A DNA stretch of 64,000 bases from Psococerastis gibbosa (GCA_963971405.1 OZ020485.1:16430001-16494000), one strand, 5' to 3'; shown: positions 42,796 to 55,124, counted from the first letter of the stretch. The notes: generated by a model not told the origin, from the sequence alone. A program made the numbers and translations.

Positions 42796-43424
42796 GCATC
42801 AGCTTCACATGCCAATTACAATTGATTACAATTTTTTGAAATAATAGGCCCGACAAGGTGGGTTTACGTATTGTGATAGCATTTATTTTTACCTACGTGT
42901 ACATGGCTACATGCCACCTGGGGATTTCTTGTGTGAAAAATAGGACAGACATTGTGAGGGTTTTAAAACGCATTTTGATAGCAATAACGTTTTGAATTTA
43001 CAGAGTTGGGCGAGCTATGACTAATTATTTACCTACGTAACAATGTTAAATTCAATAATATTGGCAAAGGAAATACAGGCAAAACTGTTATTGTAACAAA
43101 TAGGCCTAATAGTGAAGTGTGAACTAAAACCATGATGAGTAGGCCTACTGTCCTTATCAGTTCCAAAATATGCTTTGGTAGCCATTCAGCTGCCTGCCTT
43201 GTAGGTGGGCACGCAGCTCCTATGAACCATGCCTAACTGCTGCTGATGAAAATATGATCATGATTCTGAATTCATCAGCAATTATATTGCCAACTAGAAA
43301 CAATTGCTTATATAACTTAGCCCACGAAGGTATTTAAATTGAAAAAAATGCACTTACGAAATACATGGTCTATAGGTCTATAAAATAAGCGAAAATTGAA
43401 ATAAAAAAAGAAATAATTACTTTT

Positions 43425-43915
43425 ATTCTATTGCAGTATTATGTCAACCTACAAACATAATAGTCTCCTTAGTAACTTTGTAAAACATGCTGTCACTCAT
43501 TGTTAAAATTAACTTTGTATAGTTTTACGAATTAAATAAAAATTCATAACCGGTTTCGGCTCACGCCATCGTCAAGTGCGATTGAAAACAGATAAAACAA
43601 AAGGTATGCAAGCTAAAACAAAATAAAACTCATTGTCAGGATAACACACAGCATCGATGGCGTGAGCCGAAACCGGTTGTGAATTTTTAATTTAATTTCA
43701 TTCGTAAAACTGTACAAAGTTAATTTTAACAATGAATGTCAACCTAGTGGAGTTATAGAACTATAAAACCTTCTCTCACACTCAACTAGGAAAGCCCGGG
43801 CCTGCCTGCTTTACAAGCCCTCCGAAGCATAGCCAAAAAATGTATCATGTGTGGGACTCGAACTAACAACCTTGCGGCTGAAAGTCCGAGTCCGCACCAC
43901 TAATCTACATGTCCT
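43425..43915 (-). mobile_element. tRNA-derived SINE, family 1, split by a palindromic insert
   Basis: SINE complement (CAACCTAGTGGAGTTATAGA, CCCTCCGAAGCATAGCC, GGGACTCGAACTAACAACC). Its 3' end is separated from its body by the insert at 43452-43735. Confidence 0.8.
43452..43735. mobile_element. Palindromic Penelope-terminus-like insert, 11-bp target duplication
   Basis: 284 bp flanked by ATGTCAACCTA at 43441-43451 and 43736-43746. Inverted arms share TTGTTAAAATTAACTTTGTA, ATTCATAACCGGTTTCGGCT and CACGCCATCG. CCGAAACCGG with an adjacent GGCGTGAGCC stem resembles the 3' half of hammerhead motifs in Penelope-like terminal repeats. Confidence 0.75.
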
Positions 43916-44103
43916 GACAAAATCCTCCCTGACAAAAATGGCCCTGAAATATTGAGATAAGAATTAGGCTCACATCAACAATAACCGTTAGATGTTATAT
44001 GCTTGGATGTCAATCGGCATAGGTAAAGGAAGAAATTTGAAGCCTGAAAAATATAAATAAAAAAATAAGGGTGTACATTTGAACGAAACCATGATGTTTA
44101 GGG

Positions 44104-44800
44104 GCCGCTGTTCAGTGGCGTAGCCAGAATTTTTTTTTGGGGGGGTCCAATTTTCATGGCACGTCAATACATAAAGTTTGCCCGCTTGCGATAGGTTTTC
44201 GAATGGGGTGGTGTCCCCCCCCCCCCCCCCCCGTATTTTCGTAAAACAGTAGAAAAGAGGAAAGCCGTTCTCATGGGCTTACACATCTCCTAATTAGAGG
44301 CATGATCTTAATTTCCCCACCCACGGGTCGGGAGGGTGAAGGGGGGCCCGGAGGTCTCCCCCGGAACGATTTTTGAAGAAAAAAATAGGCCTGAAATTGT
44401 GGAGTTTTCACATTTTGGTGTATATACGTCTTATTCTAATAATGTTTAGGTTTTGCAGCCGAAGAATAGTAGACCAACTACGAGAAAGGGGGCAGGGGCG
44501 TCTCCCCCGGGGAATTATTTTGAAAAAGAATAGGCTCAAAATAGTGGAATTTACGCACTTATGCAACTTGATAGCAGTTATGTGTATATATTTTACATGT
44601 GAAGAATATTACAGCTTACAAGGGGGGCCCGAGGCCCGAGGTCTACCCCGGGGAATGTTTTTTAAAAGATAGGCCTGAAATAGTTTGTCGGCAAAAAGTT
44701 TTTGATTTTGCAGACGATAACTTTATTAACAAATTGGAAACAGGGAAATTTTTTTAAAAGAAATATCTGAAAATTTTTCTGTTTAAGTAAATTTTGGATG
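44104..44800. mobile_element. hAT-like end plus three imperfect internal repeats
   Basis: Starts CAGTGGCGTAGCCAGAATTT with a G run, then an 18-C run near 44215. From 44330 three units of about 140 bp share GGCCCGGAGGTCTCCCCCGG-type and AATAGGCCTGAAAT-type sequence. No second terminus was confidently found. Confidence 0.5.
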
Positions 44801-44839
44801 GGGGGAGGGGGAGGACCCGCTGTCGGTGTTGAATCGCTG

Positions 44840-45200
44840 ACCTGCTTGAACCAGAAATTGAAAAAAAATGTTCGAATAATGTAATTAAAGCCAAAGGTAT
44901 CTCGTTCTTGGCAACTATTCCGACCGGTAACAGCGATATCGATTCTGATATTTAATTATTTAATTTGTCCAATTGTGCATTTTAGGGGTGAAATTAGTGA
45001 ACACCAAAAATATCTTGAAATTTGGCAATTGTTACGCTCTTGGCATCTTTTTCCGTCCAATAACAGTATTTTGAACCAGAAATTTAAGAAAATGTTCGAA
45101 TAGTGTAATTTGGAGCGAAGTTAGTGAAAACCAAAAAATCATAATTTTGGGTAATCTCTTTGCTCTTGGCCACTTTTCCGACCAATAGCTAGCTGCATTC
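44840..45200 (-). repeat. 123-bp satellite, block 3, inverted
   Basis: About three diverged units in opposite orientation to blocks 1 and 2 (GTGAAAACCAAAAAATC, TTGGCCACTTTTCCGACCAA). Spacing of CCGACC-type marks is about 126-132 bp. Confidence 0.75.
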
Positions 45201-46785
45201 TGATGGTATAGTCTTGAATGCGTGCAATTATTTGATTATACCCATGTACACCATTTCTATTTTTTTAAAAACAGCTCTAAAATGGAATTTGCTCTATTGT
45301 GGCCAGCAATACAGCCAATTTGCTATTAGCAATTGAAGCACACTGTCTGGTTCACAGGAGCCAGGCCGGCCACAGCGGTGCATAGGAGCTAACCTCTGGA
45401 TGTACTGACGCACTCTAAGATGACAAAATTCATTAAAATCTAGTAAGAAATGGTTCATAAATGGTTCATAAATGGTTCATTAAAATAGTGCTTAGCTTAT
45501 CTAGGAGCCGCGGCTGCCATGCAACTTCTGAAATATTGTAAGAAGGTATAGGGAAACCAATGCTTAGCGCGGTGCAAGGGAGCTAGGTAGACGAACCAAA
45601 GTTCCAGTTGGTTTCTCGTATGAAGAGCAGCTAAAGTAAGAGCATGGTCCACTTAACTCCAAAATGCAAAACGCTTCTAGGCGCGTCAATTGACTTTCAG
45701 TGCAGTTCAGGTCAAGTTATGTTGCTTATCATACGAATTCTTAACCTCAATCATTCCCTAAATTTAACGTTAAATTTAAAGTTCCTAGAAAGCCATAATA
45801 TATAAATATAATTAATAGAAGATGCCTACTCTCCCCAGTCTCCTTAGTAACACTTAATGACGTCAGATCCAACCTAAACTTCATCCACCTGGCTATCATA
45901 ACATAATATAACATATTCAACCAAGGGCGGGTCCCACCACCTTTTGAAATGGCTTAGTGAGGAATACTTTACGGCACCACCATGCATTGGAAGAAATCAT
46001 TTTGGGCCTATTATTATTATTATATTTGTCTCTTTTTTACGGACGTAGGCCTACTTGTATAGGCGCATTGAATCTTGCCTTGCCAACGACCTCATAGGTT
46101 TTCGGACATGATTGGTAATTTTCGAATGAATTTCAATGCGGAGCACAAGTGCCGATTGGCAAGCTCAGACATGCTTACCATTTACTTTGTGACAGGCGTT
46201 AGCTTGATTGAACCATGTCCGTAAAGAAGGGTAAAACAGTTCCCACGGTTTCCAGCAACTAAAAGGCCTGGCTACAAACTTGAGTAAACCACCAAGGGCT
46301 CCCCTGACCCTAGCAGTCCAGTCGTAGTTTCAGTGACTACCAAACGGGTGAGCTGAGCTCCGATTTTCAAATGCGATCCGCAAATCGTCAAGTTGTGCTA
46401 GTATATACGAGGCGTGACGCTGGAAGGCACGGCTCAACGAAGCGTGGGGGAGGGCGGGAGGCTAGTCATTATAAAATTAAAGAAAGCAATAGAAAGTGTC
46501 ATTGTGATAAAAATCTATGCTTTTTTCACGCCAAAAAAATGGGCCCGAATTTAATTAAAGAGACATAATTATTTGTAATAACATCTGAAAGCAAGAACAG
46601 AGAGCAAACAATACAAGACCACTCCCAAGTCCCATTTATATTATAACAACGAATGGAAGGCGTGGCCAATCAGCACATCTGGAAGTTATCAAATGTAGAC
46701 AATAAAAAGGATCTCCAGCGCCCCCCCCCTGTGGAAAGGGAAACTTTGGCTGGAAATTGGAGAATGAGTCATTAGGGGGAGGGAA
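45201..46785. other. No recognised gene; CATAGGAGC hairpins and old repeat pieces
   Basis: GGTGCATAGGAGCTAACCTC near 45380 mirrors the cluster at 38.9 kb. GAATACTTTACGGCACCACC near 45960 and GGTTTTCGGACATGATTGG near 46097 pair with pieces at 16.1 kb. A C run lies near 46720. Confidence 0.4.
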
Positions 46786-46789
46786 GTTG

Positions 46790-47960
46790 TTGAGAGTTTC
46801 TCCCAAGCCAAGAAAAACAACTCACTCTGCTCGACAATGAAGAGGTTTCTCATTACCACACCAGCGTTATTTTTACAGCTCAGAGACGAAACATTTCACC
46901 GCAACACAAACACTTTCTGCCACTTTTGTTTTTGGGGGTTGCTCCTTATTGCCCCCAGTCGTATTTGAAATAAAACATGCTACCGAAACCAAAGGCATGC
47001 CCCATGATTGTTTATTGGAAATGGAAGTAGATTCAGGGTATTCGCTTTATTATGTTCTTCAATTCCTTTCGAAAAATTCCTTCCTGTCTGGCCAACATAC
47101 AATCTATTTGTACTTCCAGATATGTTGTTCGTGAGTTTCTTCCAAGCCAAGAAAAACAACTCACTCTGCGCGACAATGACCACACCAGTCACCAGCGTTT
47201 TTTCTACAGCTCAGAGACGAAACATTTCACCACTACACAATCACTTTCTGCCACTTTTGTTTTTGGGGGTTGCTCCCTATTGCCCCCAGTCCTATTTGAA
47301 ATAAAACATGCTACCGAAACCAACGGCATGCCATGATTGTTTATTGGAAATGGAAGTAGATTCAGGGTATTTGCTTTATTATGTTCTTCAATTCCTTTCG
47401 AAAAATTCCTTCCTGTCTGGCCAACATACAATCTATTTGTACTTCCAGATATGTTGTTCGTCAGTTTCATCCAAGCCAAGAAAAACAACTCACTCTGCGC
47501 GACAATGACCACACCAGTCACCAGCGTTTTTTTCTACAGCTCAGAGACGAAACATTTCACCACAACACAATCACTTTCTGCCACTTTTGTTTTTGGGGGT
47601 TGCTCCCTTTTGCCCCCAGTCCTATTTGAAATAAAACAAACCAAAGGCATGTCATGATTGTTTGTTGGAAGAGGAAGAAGATTCAGTGTGCTCGCTTTAT
47701 TATGTTCATCAATTCCTTTCGGAAAATTCCTTCCTGTTAGGCCAACATAAAATCTAATCCCAAATATGTTTTTGTGAGTTTCTTCCAAGCCATGAAAAAA
47801 ACTCAGTTTGCTCGACACTGAAAAGGTTTCTCCTTATCACGCAAACGTTTTTTTTTTTTACAGTTCAGAGACGAAACATTTCACCGGAACACTAACACTT
47901 TCTGCCACTTTTGTTTTTGGGGGTTGCTCCCTTTGCCCCTAGCATTTTATTTGTTATAAA
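46790..47960 (-). repeat. 330-bp tandem repeat encoding a defective GIY-YIG piece (about 4 units)
   Basis: Unit marks (ACATTTCACC) at 46891, 47222, 47552 and 47876 give periods of 331, 330 and 324. The minus strand of three units is open for 70-105 codons and reads RLYVGQTGRNFSKGIEEH, NLLPFPINNHG. YVGQTGR...EH is the GIY-YIG endonuclease core of Penelope-like elements, but the usual catalytic Arg before IEEH is Gly in each readable unit. It is an amplified dead fragment. Confidence 0.8.
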
Positions 47961-48829
47961 CAAGTTATAGAAACGATGAGTAGGCATGTGCTTAGGTTCC
48001 TCACTCAACTATGTTCTTTAATTAATTCCTGAAAATGTCTTCCAGTCGGACCAGGCCAAGACACAATCTACTCCTTGACATGTTGTTGAGAATTTCTCAA
48101 AATTGTGAACACATCTTCAGGATTGTAAAGAAACTGTCCAAACGAGGAGGCCTACACTCTTACTAGCCCTTAACGAAGTCGGTCTCACTCCTGTTATAGT
48201 ATGTCGATGATAAGCATATCTTAGCTTGCTCATTGTCACTAACGGCTGGTGCAAGATCGATGCTGACTACGAAGTAGTATATCATTTTTAAACGGTTATT
48301 CACACAGGAAAATACCAATGAAGTCAGAACACCAATGAGGTTTTTGGCAGAGCAGGGTGCAAGTGGCTGCTATAAGTAGCCCTAACATTCTTCAAATCCT
48401 TTGAAAATAAAAGAATAGATTCGAGTTATTTTACGCCCCTTCCCACTTAACTGGACCCTTAGCGGTCACAAAGGGAAGAGATGGTGTTGATAGGTCATCA
48501 ATCCCTAAAAAGTGCCTGGAGAGAGAACGGGAAGTACAATTGAAATAAAGCCAGGCCTACCAAATTGAAACATCTATTCGGAGGAAATAGTGTGGTGAGG
48601 GGCGACCTATTGTATTTTAGTTGGCAGGCTCGCCGTACTCCCAAAGGCCTCCCTCAACCGCAACCTCTACAGTCCTTCTAATTGTACGAAGTCGTTGGTT
48701 AGCTAGTTAGCTGACCTACGTCAGTTTAAGCCCAGATTAGGGGCATATTAGGTTACTGTTATTTGGGTGGCGGTGTCTGGGGATAGCTTTCGCTGAATAC
48801 TTTTGGTTCGCTCTCACAATTTAAAAGAA
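47961..48829. other. No recognised gene
   Basis: No repeat family or frame assigned. Confidence 0.4.
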
Positions 48830-49810
48830 CCGGTCCGAGTTTACTCGAACATGCTTTCCAATTTATCAATTAGTAGAAAGAAAAAATGATTATGGTAAAT
48901 AACTTTCCTATGGTTAAATTTCGGATATGATATACATCACGGGGGGGGGGGGGGGGGGGGGTCATAAACCTTACGTCACTGCGTCACTGGAGGTGACGTA
49001 AATTCTAGGTATGACAGAACAACACATTACCACACAGCAATAATGGCTGGGCCAATTATTGCAACGCAATGCATTTGACCGTGAATTTGCTTTCATTTTT
49101 TCAAGAAAATTTTTTTTGCACAAAAACAAATAATTCTTTGGGAAAGCAAACTGACCGGTTTCGTTACTCAATTTAACACCTAAAACATGCCTGAAGGTAG
49201 AAATAATCGATAGAAAGGTTTCGCAGAAAAATTAGTTTTTAATCATTTTTCATTAAAACTAAGTCATTTTTATATTTTAACCCCCAGAAGTAAACTATCA
49301 AGGGGTAAACGACCCCCCGCATCTTATCAACATTAATAACGACTAGAACATATGTGAATTTAAAAAAAATCGTTGGAGCCGTTTTTGAGAAATATTTTTT
49401 TTAGACGTTTTTTTGAATTGTTTTGAGAATATAACCCCCACAAATTGAGTAAGCCCCAAATAAAAAAAATTGATCCGAGGTATGATTTTTGTAAACCTAC
49501 ATGCCGAATTTCACCCAAATCCACCGAGTAGTTTGCCCGGGAATCGATGAACAGACAGACAGACAGACATACATACATACATACACCTTACAGCACCACA
49601 CTAAACAATACACATTTATAATAGGTCTACCTACTGTACTACACGTAAACAGACAGACATACATACAGACAGACAGAGCGACAGACAGACATTTCGTAAA
49701 AACTTTTTTGGGTTCCTGGGACCTCAAAACATGTAAATCCGTTGAAATCTCGGAATCGAAAATTTCGACCATCACAAAGCTTTCCTTATACTACTACGTA
49801 TAAATGGGAA
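48830..49810 (-). mobile_element. Dispersed repeat G, longest copy
   Basis: Inverted match to 26010-26805: GAACCGGTCCGAGTTTACTC at one end, AAATTTCGACCATCACAAAG at the other. A 21-G run lies at 48941-48961. Around 49555-49690 a GACA/CATA microsatellite has been expanded with about 100 bp of extra sequence. Confidence 0.75.
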
Positions 49811-50119
49811 AGCAATAAATAATCAACTACCAGACACCCACTCATAATATCTGTAGTCTATTCTATTTATACGAATTCTAACTTCAAGGCAATACTGTAT
49901 AGTGTAATTATATTGATAGTAGATTCTCAAGAGACAATTGGAGGGGGAGAAGCCTTATAAGTGTAAAAATCAAATATCTTATAAATATTAACCTTATAGT
50001 TGTCAGAAATATCAGGACAAACAGAAATTTTTTTCTAAACATTTTGATACATTATATATACCTCGCTCTAACATAGATTGGCCACAATTATTATTTTGAT
50101 TTGTACAAAAATCGATTAG

Positions 50120-50360
50120 TATGGTAGTCAAAAAGAACGAGGTCACGAATTGGTGTTAATGAAGGCCACATGTCATATATCGAAATGTAGAGGGACATTT
50201 CTTCTAATTTAACGGATATTTTTGACAGCTCTACGATCAATATTTCCTATGAAATCGAAATTGTACAAAAAGGGGGGAGTGCCCGCACTTTTGCCATTAA
50301 TGAGTTCTCAAACCTTAACATGGAAAATGTTCGTCTTCATTTTCGTATAAAGCTTGTAGA
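50120..50360 (+). repeat. Dispersed repeat H, copy 1
   Basis: TTGGTGTTAATGAAGGCCAC and CGATCAATATTTCCTATG match 59150-59350 in order. Confidence 0.5.
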
Positions 50361-50929
50361 ATTGTCATATATTACAATATCATTATAATAAGATTATGTT
50401 TAGATTTTTTTTTTTAAATATATCCTAAAAAAGGATCAATTTATTGGAAATACAATCAAAACCGTCCAAAAACAAATACGTTTGTCTGAACACATGTTCA
50501 TCGCACAAAATTTGCCCATCAAGGGAAATTACAAAATTAAAATTTATTATTATTACTATTAATACAACTTTATAACTGCAATATATAACGATATTCAGTA
50601 TATAACTATTATAGATCAAGGAAGCGACTTGATTTTTTTTTGGCATGACAATGACATCAGCTAGGAGCCATTCACCCAAAAAAGTATTTAGAAGTTCACA
50701 TCTGTTAAGCGCCGTCACAGCTGTGGGGCATAAATGAAAATAAAAATATCATATATGACGCACAGACGGCGTAGACAAAACAAACAATCAATGACGCGTT
50801 AAGAGGGGTCACACAAGAACCCAATGATGTTGACGTCATTAGCTATGGGAACTCAGAACAGTACTCACAAAGGGAGTGCTATCAGTCAAATACTGTACAA
50901 AGATACAGGTAGTTAAAAGATGATTGCTT

Positions 50930-51165
50930 ACCTATTGGAACGTAGTATAAGAAAAGCTTTGTGATGGTCGAAATGGAGGTCTGATGGAGGAAAACAATTG
51001 AAAAGCTTAGGCTAAGTACCTGGGAGACATGGTTTGACCAAAAATCAACTGACAGACACATAATATTTTTAAAAAAAAAACTTTTTTGCGGCCCCAAAAC
51101 ATGTAATTCCGTTGTAATCTCGAAATCGGAAATTACAACAATCACAAAGCTTCCCATATACTTAC
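50930..51165 (-). mobile_element. Dispersed repeat G, end fragment
   Basis: GCCCCAAAACATGTAATTCC, GTTGTAATCTCGAAATCG and CATATACTTACGGATAAAT match the end of repeat G with internal deletions. Confidence 0.6.
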
Positions 51166-51261
51166 GGATAAATATGATAGAAAAAAGATCATGTCATGGG
51201 CAGCCCCTGTACAGTATTCATTTTACAGACCAAGTGCGGTGATTCGAGAACCGTAAGGTGT

Positions 51262-51460
51262 AATGACATGTAGAGTAGTGGTACGGACTCTGACTTTCAC
51301 CTCAAAGGTTGTTGGTTCGAATCCTACGCTTCCTACATTTTCTGGCCATGCTTTGGAGGGCATGTAAAGCAGCCGTTCCCGAGTCTTCCTAGTTGAGTGT
51401 AAGAGAGGACTTTATAGCCTTTATAGGTTGTCTTATTAATAGAACGAAAAGTCAATATTT
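51262..51460 (+). mobile_element. tRNA-derived SINE, family 1
   Basis: GACATGTAGAGTAGTGGTAC, GGTTGTTGGTTCGAATCC and TAGTTGAGTGTAAGAGAGG. A small deletion removes the CCCTAACTCCGCTA part. Confidence 0.85.
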
Positions 51461-51799
51461 ATTTAATTATTCATTTATTAATTTAAGATGTGGTTACTAT
51501 CTTGCTTATTGGTTATTCGCGATGTGGTCTTTTAATAATACTCACCTTCGATGCCCTGAAGGCAACCGCAATAGCACAGAACACATCTTCAAGCAATAGG
51601 ATTTCTATAGAAATCTACCTAATATAGGTATCATGTATCCATAAGTCAACACTACAATATGCATGTAAACCTGAAAGCATACCGGTAGGATCACATACGA
51701 CATTATTAAGTAAATCCGCCCAAGCAGGAGATTTCACCGAGAAAATAACAGAGAAGAAATGATTTCTGAGAAAGGGAAGTGAGGGAGCCGAGTGCTGAA

Positions 51800-51925
51800 T
51801 TTCGTTTAACGTCTGAATGCGTCCTAGTGTTAAGGGCTACAGTTGTGTCAACGTTGGGCCCACTAACGCTAGTTTTTCTGAATTTCTGAAGAGGAAAAAG
51901 GAAGCGCACGAGAAGATTTTCTTTT
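51800..51925 (-). repeat. Repeat I, copy 1 (exon-like)
   Basis: The minus strand is open and reads FPLQKFRKTSVSGPNVDTTV, ALNT. The second copy lies 430 bp to the right. It could be a duplicated exon or an element piece; the protein is not recognised. Confidence 0.45.
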
Positions 51926-52239
51926 GGAAAATTCAGGTAGTGCTTTTTCGCTCTTTGATAGCCTGGAATGAACGTCTGGAAGTTGGTACAAGAAAATTGC
52001 TGTGTAGTAAGGTAGTACTCGTGTTTTTATTTGTAAATAAGAGCTGTCAAAAGTATCAGTTTTTGAGCAGTAAACAGGAGGTTCCTTGTATTGTACTATC
52101 GTGTTGGTACTTTATTCACTTTAATTTTACATAAGGTACAAAGATATACAGTGCATCAGAAAAGTAACATGAAGTCATACCTTATGCAAAACAGCGTTAC
52201 ATTCACACACACAAGCATTCAAAATCACAGATTTTGTAC

Positions 52240-52395
52240 AATAGGCTGGATGCTTCGCAGTGTTAAGTGCTACAGTTGCGTCAACGTTGAGTCCACTAAC
52301 GTTGGTTTTCTTGATTTTTTGAGGAGGAAAAGGAAGCTCCGGGAATATCGTATTCGTGTATTTATTGAATTCATTAACATTTCTCTTTAATTCAT
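52240..52395 (-). repeat. Repeat I, copy 2 (exon-like)
   Basis: The minus strand reads FPPQKIKKTNVSGLNVDATV, ALNT in a 95-codon open frame. It matches copy 1 at about 18 of 24 residues. Confidence 0.45.
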
Positions 52396-52489
52396 AGTTA
52401 TTAGGGAGCTTGAGAGGGCGACCAATGTTCGACTTCCGGAAAATTTCTTCACGACTTATCATTCATTTCATGACTCACTGAGCCTATAT

Positions 52490-53280
52490 CGACCACCCAT
52501 TCAAGAGGTTATATATAATATACGTATGTACTGTATGTATGTATTTCGATTTTAGGAAACACTTCAGTAGATATTATCCAATATTGTTGAAGGTTGGCAC
52601 AAAAATTGATCACACAAATGTCTTGATCCAGATAGTTAACCAACTAGATCCGTTATTTTTTTATAGATGGCGGCCGATTAAAACCTTACATAATTCATTT
52701 CTCAGTTAACATTGGTTGCAGAGGAATGACATAAAATCTCAATGAAAGCCCATGTTATTATCTACGATAATAGTCATTAACTTCTTTTTATGACAAATCA
52801 ACGATTTGAAGATGGCATCTAGTCAAAGTGAAAAATAATTTGATATGTAAAAGTTCATATTCGTCATTGTGATTCGAAATTTGGAACCCAAGAGTGTTTG
52901 TGTTGACATTTTGGTTGGGAAAAGAATGAAGTATCTTAAATTTTTAATTCCATACATAGCGAAGCATAGAGAAAAAGAGGGATTATGCGCTTGTATGGAA
53001 TCTCCCTATACCTGATCGGCCAGAGCCGAAAGGGATTTTTTAATTATTTAATTGTAAAAAATACTGCGTAAAGAAATACGACGTCTTCCGAAGTCATTGT
53101 GGACCATAGTAGGCTATAGTCCTCGGGTCACAGGTAGAAGACCGCTGAGTCAGAGGAAAGAAATTTGAATATACCATACATAAAGCAGATGGTTGTTTAC
53201 GGGGAGGTTAAGAGCTATAAATAAGGTGGTGTTGAAGGGGAAGCGGCGAAGTTGGTGATATAAATTATTTGAGAACAGAA
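52490..53280. other. No recognised gene
   Basis: AT-rich. No frame, splice pair or repeat family assigned. Confidence 0.4.
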
Positions 53281-53532
53281 CCCCGAGTGACGTGGTTACC
53301 CCTTTATAGTGCTCCAACCCCCCCCCCCCCCCGCCCTGCACCTGAAAAGGGGTGAAATGTACCTGCAATTAATCTACCCATTCATGCATACCTTCCCCAG
53401 AAGCCAAAAAGGTCCGTGGCAGCGGCAATCTCCTTTAAGTTCTGTTCCCATCTTGACATCAGTTAAACAGCCCCTATCAGATGAATACCGTGCGGCACCG
53501 CCATGCATTTGTAGATAGCATTTCCCGCCCAG

Positions 53533-53700
53533 CAGCCTGATCGAGGCGATTATAGTACCGGTATTTATTTAATCCCCTGGTATTAAAAATGTAAACAAGA
53601 TAATTTATAATGGAAAGTGCTATTCAAAATTTGTTTGTTTACAGTTATAATCCTATGGTATTTATTTAACCCCGGTATTATAATCGCCTCGATCAGGCTG
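53533..53700. mobile_element. CAG-edged palindromic MITE, copy 2
   Basis: 168 bp, almost identical to 19088-19256. CAG at both outer edges (53530-53532, 53701-53703). Confidence 0.9.
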
Positions 53701-53704
53701 CAGG

Positions 53705-54116
53705 TAGGGTTGCCAACCGAACTCTATTTCTGAGTATTGTACTCTTTTTAATTCATGTGTACTCTCAAAGTCATTTAGAGTACGCAAAAATACTCTTTTT
53801 CTGAATCATGTAAGAAGCAAAATATTTTTTTTATGATGTTTAAATTTAATTAGAAATGAGCTATTTATTTACATAAATTTAGATTTGAAGTGTGAAGAAG
53901 CTTTTAGTAGCTTTCAAAAAAAAAAAAAAAAAAAAAAATCTGCGAAAATCTCAAAAAAAATATTGTTTTAAATAGTAGTTAGCTCTTAATTCGAACCCCC
54001 TGCTGATTTACAAAACAATGTTAAAGTGTATACTTTTTTTTAATACTGTACTCTTTATTTTCCTTCTCAAAAGTCAGATGTACTTAATTATGAGAATAAA
54101 AAGTTGGCAACTCTAA
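53705..54116. mobile_element. MITE with GTTGCCAAC ends
   Basis: TAGGGTTGCCAACCGAACTC on the left and AAAAAGTTGGCAACTCTAAG on the right are inverted. GTACTCTTTTT-type pieces repeat inside, with a 23-A run near 53920. hAT-like, though no target duplication was found. Confidence 0.55.
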
Positions 54117-54654
54117 GCGTTACCGTCCAGTAGGTATTCCTTCCGGATGCTTTCCAAGTGTTGGTGGGACGGGCATAAGTGACTGGGCATCCCAGAATGA
54201 AAAGCAAATGCACATGAAAATGGTAATTTACTTGTTTGGTTCTCCTAAAGCAAATCCAGCACTAATATTCATCAGACTTAACACCAGAAAAAAATTTGTG
54301 CAAAGCCATGATTTTCAGAAGCTGAAAAAATTGGGGCTGTAGGTTTTGAAAATAACCTGGGGATGGGATCAATATTCTTATCCTTGGCTAGGAAGCAATC
54401 CATCAGGGCTGTCACGTCGCCTCAGTCTACCCCTTTTTTATCGCTCAGCTGTCCTACAAATTATTTTTCACTTGTCAGACGACTTACCTTCTTCTGACAA
54501 TGAGGGCTTATGCGCTACCGTATGGTAATAAAAGGGACCGGGAGACCAAGCATACGGCAGCGCTGGTTGTAGAGAGTAGTATCAGGGTGAGTTTGCATAA
54601 TTTGGCACTATAAAGCCCTTTCGGAGCATACCGCTTTAGGGTTGGAATGGGCAT

Positions 54655-54740
54655 TTACGAAAAGGACAAAAAACGTTGGAGGCCTTTGATATGTGGTGTT
54701 ATAGAAGAATGCCAAAAAAGAAGATGTCAGGGGAACAACC
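54655..54740 (+). pseudogene. Tiny LINE fragment
   Basis: Plus strand LEAFDMWCYRRMPKKKM matches the FEMWxYRRML motif of the LINE family seen at 30.5 kb. Confidence 0.55.
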
Positions 54741-54985
54741 GGAAAGGTGATCAAAATTGATTTTCGTCATAAATCGAGTTTTAAATTTTTTTAAAGTAGG
54801 TACCCGTTTCTTCCCCTGTGTACTGTTTTTTCCCACGCCATTTGTGCAGGACCTTACTTGTTTTTCGTTGATTTTGTTATGTCATATAAAACTACGTTAA
54901 AAACTGAACAGAATGCCACCATTATCTCAATTTCGACCAAAAGTGCACCTTTCCGGTTTTTCTCTTGACGTCTTCAAATATCATG
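54690..54985. repeat. Imperfect inverted repeat around CCGGAAAGGTG
   Basis: GAACAACCGGAAAGGTGATC near 54731 and the complement of GCACCTTTCCGGTTTTTCTC near 54945, with matching GAAGATGTCA/TGACGTCTTC flanks, form a hairpin of about 300 bp. Confidence 0.5.
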
Positions 54986-55124
54986 CAGGGATCACATAGC
55001 AAATGAAGTGGTGGTCCAAACGGTAGACAAAAGAAGGCAAAAAATAACTACTATCAATAACCATAAGAAGTGCAATGTGGATGGGGGACACCTAATCACA
55101 CATGAAGGAGAATGACTCCTTCGG

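Noticed and set aside
48941..48961. G-quadruplex regulatory element
   Set aside because: Homopolymer G/C runs occur in many of the MITEs and repeat copies here and vary in length; no gene is nearby to regulate.
49497..49803. Open frames on both strands rich in CVCLSV or RQTYIQ
   Set aside because: These are translations of a GTCT/GTAT microsatellite inside repeat G.
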